A stretch of 6,327 nucleotides of DNA from Chloroflexota bacterium (GTDB lineage Bacteria > Chloroflexota > Anaerolineae > Anaerolineales > Anaerolineaceae). The stretch lies in NCBI GenBank assembly GCA_021796375.1, contig JAJYJF010000143.1:1-6327 (forward strand), read 5' to 3'. The notes beneath the pieces are model-generated. The model was given only the letters and a program-made list of their open reading frames with translations. It was not told the origin of the DNA and ran no database searches. The number at the start of each line of letters is the position of its first letter. Within the stretch, counting starts at the first letter, position 1. This document shows positions 1 to 6,327 of this stretch, one piece after another. The position numbers and the translations under genes are program-made.

Positions 1-2059
<2,059 letters not shown>

Positions 2060-2088
2060 CAAGCCGGCCAGGATTTGAATTGAACCAG

Positions 2089-2133
2089 GAAGCGGGGCCG
2101 GAGGCTGAAAGACCTGAGGCTCGGCCCCGCTTC
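2089..2133 (+). terminator. GC-rich hairpin after rpoB, probable transcription terminator
   Basis: Bases 2089-2100 pair perfectly with 2122-2133, a 12-bp stem made mostly of G-C pairs, with a 21-base loop. It begins 30 bases after the rpoB stop and lies upstream of the promoter at 2188. The stretch after the stem (TCTACCTTA) is a poor U-tract, so termination may be imperfect or the hairpin may instead stabilise the rpoB mRNA 3' end. Its place between a stop codon and a new promoter supports a terminator role. Confidence 0.6.
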
Positions 2134-2187
2134 TACCTTACCCAACAAGCCTCAGCCAGGCAAAGCTGGAGACGGCGGGGATCAAGC

Positions 2188-2216
2188 TTGACGCACTCCT
2201 GACCCCATGGTAAAAT
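2188..2216 (+). promoter_or_regulatory. Sigma-70-type promoter of the str gene cluster
   Basis: A -35 box TTGACG (2188-2193), a 17-base spacer and a -10 box TAAAAT (2211-2216) match the housekeeping-sigma consensus closely. The TG at 2208-2209, one base before the -10 box, also gives an extended -10. The start of transcription would fall near 2222-2225, leaving a leader of about 170 bases before rpsL. It lies between the rpoB-end hairpin and rpsL and points toward rpsL, so it most likely drives rpsL-rpsG-fusA-tuf. This is inferred from sequence alone. Confidence 0.75.
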
Positions 2217-2222
2217 ACTCCG

Positions 2223-2395
2223 CCGTTACCCAGAGTTGGGGCTTATGAGAACCTCATCTCCATGGGAGAGCATTGAAGACAGGTGAGGCCATCATCGTGA
2301 TCGATGGCCTTGCTTATTGAGAAAAACAGTGTAATCGCAAACTGGCAAAGCGCATCCCGAGCGCGGCGCCGCAGGAAACCGTCCGGAGGCAAAAG
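2223..2395 (+). promoter_or_regulatory. Untranslated leader of the rpsL transcript, with a hairpin
   Basis: This is the predicted 5' leader between the promoter and rpsL. Its clearest structure is an 8-bp perfect stem, 2286-2293 with 2303-2310 (AGGCCATC / GATGGCCT), with a 9-base loop. A small TCTCC/GGAGA hairpin sits at 2257-2269 and a 10-base GC palindrome at 2363-2372. None is followed by a T-run, so none looks like an intrinsic terminator. A leader this long often carries translational control in ribosomal-protein operons, but I recognise no known ribosomal-protein binding motif or riboswitch. I see no convincing gene in the whole 2060-2395 gap. Confidence 0.45.
2385..2389 (+). promoter_or_regulatory. 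Shine-Dalgarno site fixing the GTG start of rpsL
   Basis: GGAGG lies 6 bases before GTG at 2396, an ideal spacing. No in-frame ATG offers a better start, and translation from this GTG gives the standard S12 N-terminus [11 protein letters not shown]. This supports GTG as the true start codon. Confidence 0.9.
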
Positions 2396-2812
2396 GTGCC
2401 CACAATTAATCAACTGCTTCGAAAAGGCCGACAGTCCAAACGCGTGAAGAGCAAGGCTCCTGCGCTGCTGTACACCCTGAACACCATGAAACAGCGCCGG
2501 ATCCGCCAGGCTGACGGCGCGCCGCAGAAACGCGGGGTTTGCACGGTCGTCCGCACGATGACCCCGAAAAAACCAAATTCCGCGCTGCGCAAGATCGCAC
2601 GCGTGCGCCTGACGAACGGCATCGAGGTGACGGCTTACATCCCTGGCGAGGGCCATCAGCTGCAGGAGCACTCCGTAGTGCTGGTCCGCGGCGGGCGTGT
2701 AAAGGACCTGCCGGGCGTGCGCTACCACATTGTCCGTGGCACCCTGGATACCACCGGGGTTGCCAAGCGCCAGCAAGGCCGATCCAAATACGGCGCCAAG
2801 AAGCCCAAGTAA
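2396..2812 (+). CDS. rpsL: 30S ribosomal protein S12
   Basis: Ribosomal protein S12, which lines the decoding centre of the 30S subunit and helps set translation accuracy. The 138-residue product begins at GTG with the typical [11 protein letters not shown] and keeps the core motifs [28 protein letters not shown] and [13 protein letters not shown]. Lys58 corresponds to E. coli Lys43 (Met counted), the classic streptomycin-resistance site, and is wild type; Lys103 and Asp104 match E. coli Lys88 and Asp89, the latter methylthiolated by RimO where that enzyme exists. About 14 extra residues lie between PAL and PQKRG (around 25-39) relative to E. coli. B. subtilis S12 has the same extra segment, so this is a known family-level difference. 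First gene of the str cluster, 71 bases before rpsG. Confidence 0.98.
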   Translation: MPTINQLLRKGRQSKRVKSKAPALLYTLNTMKQRRIRQADGAPQKRGVCTVVRTMTPKKPNSALRKIARVRLTNGIEVTAYIPGEGHQLQEHSVVLVRGGRVKDLPGVRYHIVRGTLDTTGVAKRQQGRSKYGAKKPK

Positions 2813-2827
2813 ATATTTATGGTGAGA

Positions 2828-2860
2828 AAGCCGGTCGCGTGATCTTAGCCGGCTTCTTTT
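2828..2860 (+). terminator. Hairpin with T-run between rpsL and rpsG (attenuator or control site)
   Basis: Bases 2828-2834 (AAGCCGG) pair with 2849-2855 (CCGGCTT), a 7-bp stem with a 14-base loop, and the 3' side runs into TTCTTTT (2854-2860). This has the form of a modest intrinsic terminator. It sits 15 bases after the rpsL stop and 23 bases before the rpsG start, inside what should be one operon, so full termination is unlikely. Partial attenuation, mRNA 3'-end protection after processing, or a ribosomal-protein control site are the options. In E. coli, S7 represses its operon by binding this same intercistronic region. Confidence 0.5.
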
Positions 2861-2883
2861 ACGTCATCTGATGGAGAGAATGA

Positions 2884-3354
2884 ATGTCGAGACGCGCTAA
2901 ACCCGAAAGACGAGAACCCATTCCGGACGTACGCTACCAGAATCTGTACGTTCAGGAGTTCATTCACAGAATGATGCGCCGGGGAAAGAAATCCGTTGCC
3001 CAGCGGTTAATGTACGAATCGCTGGAAATGATCGGCGAGCGCTCTGGGAAGAATCCGGTCGAGGTTTTTGAGCTGGCCATGAAAAATGTCGGGCCAATCA
3101 TGGAAGTCCGCCCGCGGCGGGTCGGCGGCGCCACGTACCAGGTGCCGATGGAAGTCCCCAGCTCCCGCCGGGCAACCCTGGCCATGCGCTGGATCATCGA
3201 TGCCGCCAAAGTCCGCTCCGGAAAATCTTTCCCGGAAAAGCTGGCGGGGGAACTCCTGGACGCCTCGAACAACCTCGGATCAGCAGTTCGCAAGCGTGAA
3301 GAGACGCACAAGATGGCAGAAGCCAACCGGGCTTTCTCCCATTATCGGATGTAG
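2884..3354 (+). CDS. rpsG: 30S ribosomal protein S7
   Basis: Ribosomal protein S7, a primary 16S rRNA-binding protein that nucleates assembly of the 30S head and lies near the E site and mRNA exit. The product is 156 residues, the usual length outside E. coli-type long forms. It starts MSRRAKPERREPIPDVRY and keeps the family blocks FIHRMMRRGKKSVAQR, NVGPIMEVRPRRVGGATYQVP, RRATLAMRWI and KREETHKMAEANRAFSHYR. The ATG at 2884 is preceded by GGAG at 2873-2876, 7 bases away. The last residue is Met (codon 3349-3351), where S7 proteins usually have Trp in the HYRW ending. It lies between rpsL and fusA, the conserved str order. S7 is the autogenous repressor of this operon in E. coli; whether that holds here is unknown. 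Confidence 0.98.
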   Translation: MSRRAKPERREPIPDVRYQNLYVQEFIHRMMRRGKKSVAQRLMYESLEMIGERSGKNPVEVFELAMKNVGPIMEVRPRRVGGATYQVPMEVPSSRRATLAMRWIIDAAKVRSGKSFPEKLAGELLDASNNLGSAVRKREETHKMAEANRAFSHYRM

Positions 3355-3386
3355 CAACATTCTTTTTGTTCTGGTTCTTTGCAGTT

Positions 3387-3392
3387 AGGAAG
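3387..3392 (+). promoter_or_regulatory. Shine-Dalgarno site fixing the ATG start of fusA
   Basis: AGGAAG lies 4 bases before ATG at 3397. An in-frame TTG at 3379 would add six residues but places this site inside the coding region and has no such site of its own. Starting at ATG 3397 gives [20 protein letters not shown], which agrees with the usual EF-G N-terminus, so I choose 3397. Confidence 0.85.
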
Positions 3393-3396
3393 TGTA

Positions 3397-5469
3397 ATGC
3401 CACGGACTCTCCCGCTAGACCGATACCGGAACATCGGTATCATAGCTCACATAGACGCCGGTAAAACGACCACCACCGAGCGTATCCTTTTCTATACTGG
3501 TAAGACCTACCGCCTGGGATCCGTCGATGAGGGAACGACCGTCACCGACTGGATGGTGCAGGAACGCGAACGGGGGATCACGATCGTCTCGGCAGCGGTT
3601 TCAGCGGAGTGGAAGGGTTATCAGATCAACGTTATCGACACCCCCGGCCATATCGATTTCACGGCCGAAGTCCAGCGCTCGCTGCGGGTGCTGGACGGCG
3701 GGGTAGTCGTTTTTGATGCCGTTCAGGGGGTTGAGCCGCAAAGCGAGACCGTCTGGCGGCAGGCCGACCGGTACAACGTTCCCCGAATTTGTTTCGTCAA
3801 TAAGATGGACCGGGTGGGCGCATCCTACGAGCGGACGATCGAGACGATTCGCCAGCGGCTGGGCGCCAATGCGATCGCGATGCAGATCCCGATCGGCAGC
3901 GAATCTTCCTTCAGCGGCGTCATCGACCTGCTGGAGCAGAAAGCGATCTACTGGGAAGACGAGCTCGGCAAAAACGAGACCTACGCGGAAATTCCCGCCG
4001 ACCATGCGGAGGCTGCGCGGGAAGCGCGCGCCAAGCTGGTCGAGCACATCGCCGAGATGAAAGATGAGCTCATCATCAAATATCTCGAGGGCGAGGAAAT
4101 CACGGTCGAGGAACTGAAAGGGGCGCTGCGCGAAGCAGTGCTGGCGAATTCTGCCACGCCGGTCTTCTGCGGAAGCTCGCTGCGCAACAAGGGGGTCCAG
4201 CCGGTGCTGGATGCGGTGATCGATTATCTTCCTTCGCCGGCGGATATCCTGCCCGTGCACGGGATCGATCCCACGAATGACAGCGAGGTCGAGCGCCCCG
4301 CTCAAGACGACGCCCCGCTGAGCGCGCTGGTATTCAAGATTGTGACCGATCCGTATGTCGGCCGCCTGGCTTACTTCCGGGTTTACTCCGGCAAGCTGGC
4401 GCAGGGCGACATGCTGTATAACTCGGTCAAAGGCCGGAAGGAACGCATCGGCCGCCTGATCCGGATGTATGCCGACCGCCGCGAAGACATCAGCGAGGTC
4501 TACGCGGGGGATATCGCCGCCGTCCTGGGTTTGAAAGAATCCTTTACCGGCGATACCCTGTGCGATCCGGCTCACCCGGTCGTCCTCGAGGCGATCACCT
4601 TCCCCGAGCCCGTGATCTCGGTGGCCATCGAGCCGAAAACAACCGCCGACCAGGATAAGATGGGCGAGGCCCTGCGCAAGCTTTCGGAGGAAGATCCCAC
4701 ATTCCGGGTGCACACCGACGAAAATACTGCCCAGACGATCATCTCCGGGATGGGCGAGCTGCACCTCGACGTGCTGGTAGACCGCATGCTGCGCGAATTC
4801 CGGGTGCAGGCCAACGTGGGGAAACCGCGGGTATCCTACCGCGAGACGATCACCCGGGACGTCCCCAAGGTCAACTACAAATACGTCAAGCAGACCGGCG
4901 GCCACGGCCAGTACGGCCATGTGGTCCTCCGCCTGGAGCCGCTCGAACGCGGGAACGGGATCGTTTTTGAGGATAAGATTATCGGCGGGTCCATCCCGAA
5001 AGAGTACATCCCGGCGGTAGAAAAGGGCGTGCGCGAGGCTTCCGAGAGCGGCGTGCTGGCGGGGTACCCGATCACAGACGTCAAGGTCTCTCTGATCGAC
5101 GGCTCCTACCACGAGGTCGACTCGAGCGAAATGGCCTTCAAGATGGCCGGGATTTTCGGTTTCAAAGAAGGGGTCCAGCAGGGCGCGCCGGTACTGCTGG
5201 AGCCGATCATGAAGGTAGAAGTTGTAGCGCCAGAAGAGTTCCTGGGCGAGATCCTGGGGCAGGTAAATGCCCGCCGGGGAGTGATCCAGGGAATGGAAGC
5301 CCGCCAGGGGAACGCCCAGGCCGTGCGCGCTCTGGTGCCGCTCGCAGAAATGTCCGGTTATGCCACCGAGCTGCGATCCGCAACTCAAGGCCGGGGTGTC
5401 CATTCGATGGAGTTTGACCATTACGCTCCTGTGTCCGAGACGGTGGCGCAAAAGATCATGAACACCTAA
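3397..5469 (+). CDS. fusA: Translation elongation factor G
   Basis: EF-G, the GTPase that drives tRNA-mRNA translocation and, with ribosome recycling factor, splits ribosomes after termination. The product is 690 residues, normal for the family. GTPase motifs are [12 protein letters not shown] (residues 17-28), RGITI, DTPGH (81-85, with the catalytic His85), NKMD (135-138) and SSL (260-262). Domain II carries [20 protein letters not shown], domain [19 protein letters not shown], domain [11 protein letters not shown] and the tip motif [14 protein letters not shown], and domain V the [10 protein letters not shown] and [12 protein letters not shown] blocks. Small oddities are a Gln at 5305-5307 that adds one residue to GMEARGNAQ, and Ser at 5353-5355 where EMFGYAT normally has Phe. 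It follows rpsG by 42 bases and precedes tuf by 50 bases. All GTPase residues are intact, so this looks like the main EF-G rather than a degenerate paralogue. Confidence 0.98.
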   Translation: MPRTLPLDRYRNIGIIAHIDAGKTTTTERILFYTGKTYRLGSVDEGTTVTDWMVQERERGITIVSAAVSAEWKGYQINVIDTPGHIDFTAEVQRSLRVLDGGVVVFDAVQGVEPQSETVWRQADRYNVPRICFVNKMDRVGASYERTIETIRQRLGANAIAMQIPIGSESSFSGVIDLLEQKAIYWEDELGKNETYAEIPADHAEAAREARAKLVEHIAEMKDELIIKYLEGEEITVEELKGALREAVLANSATPVFCGSSLRNKGVQPVLDAVIDYLPSPADILPVHGIDPTNDSEVERPAQDDAPLSALVFKIVTDPYVGRLAYFRVYSGKLAQGDMLYNSVKGRKERIGRLIRMYADRREDISEVYAGDIAAVLGLKESFTGDTLCDPAHPVVLEAITFPEPVISVAIEPKTTADQDKMGEALRKLSEEDPTFRVHTDENTAQTIISGMGELHLDVLVDRMLREFRVQANVGKPRVSYRETITRDVPKVNYKYVKQTGGHGQYGHVVLRLEPLERGNGIVFEDKIIGGSIPKEYIPAVEKGVREASESGVLAGYPITDVKVSLIDGSYHEVDSSEMAFKMAGIFGFKEGVQQGAPVLLEPIMKVEVVAPEEFLGEILGQVNARRGVIQGMEARQGNAQAVRALVPLAEMSGYATELRSATQGRGVHSMEFDHYAPVSETVAQKIMNT

Positions 5470-5502
5470 CAGACCGCATCCATTTTTCGGAGATCCGCAT
5501 TA

Positions 5503-5508
5503 AAGGAG
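5503..5508 (+). promoter_or_regulatory. Shine-Dalgarno site of tuf, long spacing
   Basis: AAGGAG ends 11 bases before ATG at 5520, longer than the 4-8 bases used by the other genes here. No other start is plausible, because the EF-Tu N-terminus [17 protein letters not shown] begins exactly at this ATG. A purine run AGAGAA lies between them. Confidence 0.7.
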
Positions 5509-5519
5509 ACAGAGAACTT

Positions 5520-6327
5520 ATGGCCAAGCAGAAATTTGATCGGTCGAAGCCGCACCTGAACGTGGGGACGATGGGGCACATTGACCACGGGAAGACCACG
5601 CTGACGGCAGCCATCACCAAGGTTTGCCAGCTGCAGGGATTGGCCGAGTACCGGGCATACGATCAAATCGACAATGCGCCCGAGGAGAAAGCCCGCGGGA
5701 TCACCATCAACATTGCGCACGTGGAATACCAGACGGCCAAGCGGCACTACGCGCACGTGGACATGCCGGGTCACCGCGACTACATCAAGAACATGATCAC
5801 CGGGGCGGCGCAGGTGGATGGGGCCATTCTGGTGGTGGCGGCGCCCGACGGGCCGATGCCGCAGACGACCGAGCATGTGCTGCTGGCCCACCAGGTGGAA
5901 GTGCCCTCGATCGTGGTGTACCTCAACAAGGTAGACCAGATGGACGATCCAGAGCTGCTGGAGCTGGTGGAGATGGAGCTGCGCGAGATGCTGACCGCCC
6001 ACGGCTACCCGGGCGACACCATTCCGATCGTGCGCGGCTCGGCGCTCAAAGCCCTGGAGAGCACCTCCACCGACCCGAATGCGCCCGAGTACGCCTCCAT
6101 CCGCGAGCTGCTGCGGGTGGTTGACGAGTACATTCCCGAGCCGCAGCGGGCGCTGGACAAGCCGTTCATGATGCCCATCGAGGACGTCTTCTCGATCAAG
6201 GGGCGCGGGACGGTGGTGACCGGGCGCATCGAGCGCGGCAAGATCAAGGTAGGCGATCCGGTGGAGATCGTGGGGCTGCGGGAGAAGAGCCTGACCAGCG
6301 TGGTGACCGGGACGGAGATGTTCCACA
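5520..6327 (+). CDS. tuf: Translation elongation factor Tu, N-terminal part (3' end outside window)
   Basis: EF-Tu, the GTPase that carries aminoacyl-tRNA to the ribosomal A site. The first 269 codons are present: the whole GTPase domain and the start of domain 2 ([27 protein letters not shown]). Motifs are GHIDHGKTT (G1), ARGITI (G2), DMPGH (G3, catalytic His85), NKVD (G4) and GSALK (G5). The G3 region reads [15 protein letters not shown] where most bacterial EF-Tu have DCPGHADYVKNMITG: Met82 (codon 5763-5765) replaces Cys, and Arg86 (5775-5777) replaces Ala. The Arg matches the archaeal and eukaryotic EF1A pattern. After SALKALE a longer segment, [14 protein letters not shown], precedes the interdomain linker. 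The start is unambiguous. Last visible gene of the str cluster; a second tuf copy elsewhere in the genome cannot be judged from here. Confidence 0.98.
   Translation, partial: MAKQKFDRSKPHLNVGTMGHIDHGKTTLTAAITKVCQLQGLAEYRAYDQIDNAPEEKARGITINIAHVEYQTAKRHYAHVDMPGHRDYIKNMITGAAQVDGAILVVAAPDGPMPQTTEHVLLAHQVEVPSIVVYLNKVDQMDDPELLELVEMELREMLTAHGYPGDTIPIVRGSALKALESTSTDPNAPEYASIRELLRVVDEYIPEPQRALDKPFMMPIEDVFSIKGRGTVVTGRIERGKIKVGDPVEIVGLREKSLTSVVTGTEMFH

Noticed and set aside
2363..2372. GCGGCGCCGC palindrome as an operator
   Set aside because: A 10-base GC palindrome is easily met by chance in DNA this rich in G and C, and it lies downstream of the promoter; noted only as part of the leader.
3379..3396. 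Upstream TTG start for fusA
   Set aside because: The ATG at 3397 has a properly placed AGGAAG and gives the usual EF-G N-terminus; the TTG would bury that site in the coding region.
3355..3396. T-rich gap between rpsG and fusA as a terminator
   Set aside because: It has T-runs but no stem of useful length before them, so it does not look like an intrinsic terminator.
3601..5451. A 616-codon open frame on the - strand across fusA
   Set aside because: It mirrors a highly conserved EF-G in a GC-rich genome. Its translation shows no family motif and it has no matching control signals; it is a shadow of fusA.
5624..6124. A 166-codon + strand frame inside tuf
   Set aside because: It is a frame-shifted reading of the conserved EF-Tu sequence, low in complexity (Arg, Ala, Gly), with no start signal.

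Overview
This window is a core translation/transcription locus, entirely on the + strand. It holds the 3' part of rpoB (RNA polymerase beta), then the str gene cluster rpsL (S12), rpsG (S7), fusA (EF-G) and the 5' part of tuf (EF-Tu). The DNA is GC-rich. The proteins are clearly bacterial: S12 has the extra ~14 residues near its N-terminus seen in Bacillus-type S12, beta lacks the large E. coli SI2 insert, and EF-Tu has a lengthened segment after its SALK motif. Together these suggest a non-proteobacterial lineage. My best guess, from general resemblance only, is a member of Chloroflexota (Anaerolineae-like).

Layout: rpoB is open at the left edge and stops at 2059. A 336-base gap follows. It holds a GC-rich hairpin just after rpoB (2089-2133), a near-consensus sigma-70-type promoter (2188-2216), and a leader of about 170 bases with a second hairpin, ending in a strong Shine-Dalgarno sequence. 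The str genes then run rpsL (2396-2812, GTG start), rpsG (2884-3354), fusA (3397-5469) and tuf (5520 to the right edge), with gaps of 71, 42 and 50 bases. The rpsL-rpsG gap contains a hairpin with a T-run that could attenuate transcription or be a control site.

How it works together: beta is the catalytic partner subunit of RNA polymerase. S12 and S7 are small-subunit proteins of the decoding centre and the 30S head. EF-Tu delivers aminoacyl-tRNA and EF-G drives translocation. The promoter and hairpins suggest that rpoB ends one transcript and the str genes start another.

No mobile element, CRISPR array, RNA gene or unknown gene cassette is visible, and I see no new multi-gene system. The unusual points lie inside familiar genes and their spacing: a roughly 137-residue extra segment with Trp-centred repeats in beta, no rpoC after rpoB, an Ala at the beta position matching E. 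coli R687 (a Rif cluster III site), an EF1A-like Arg in the EF-Tu G3 region, and the control structures around rpsL.
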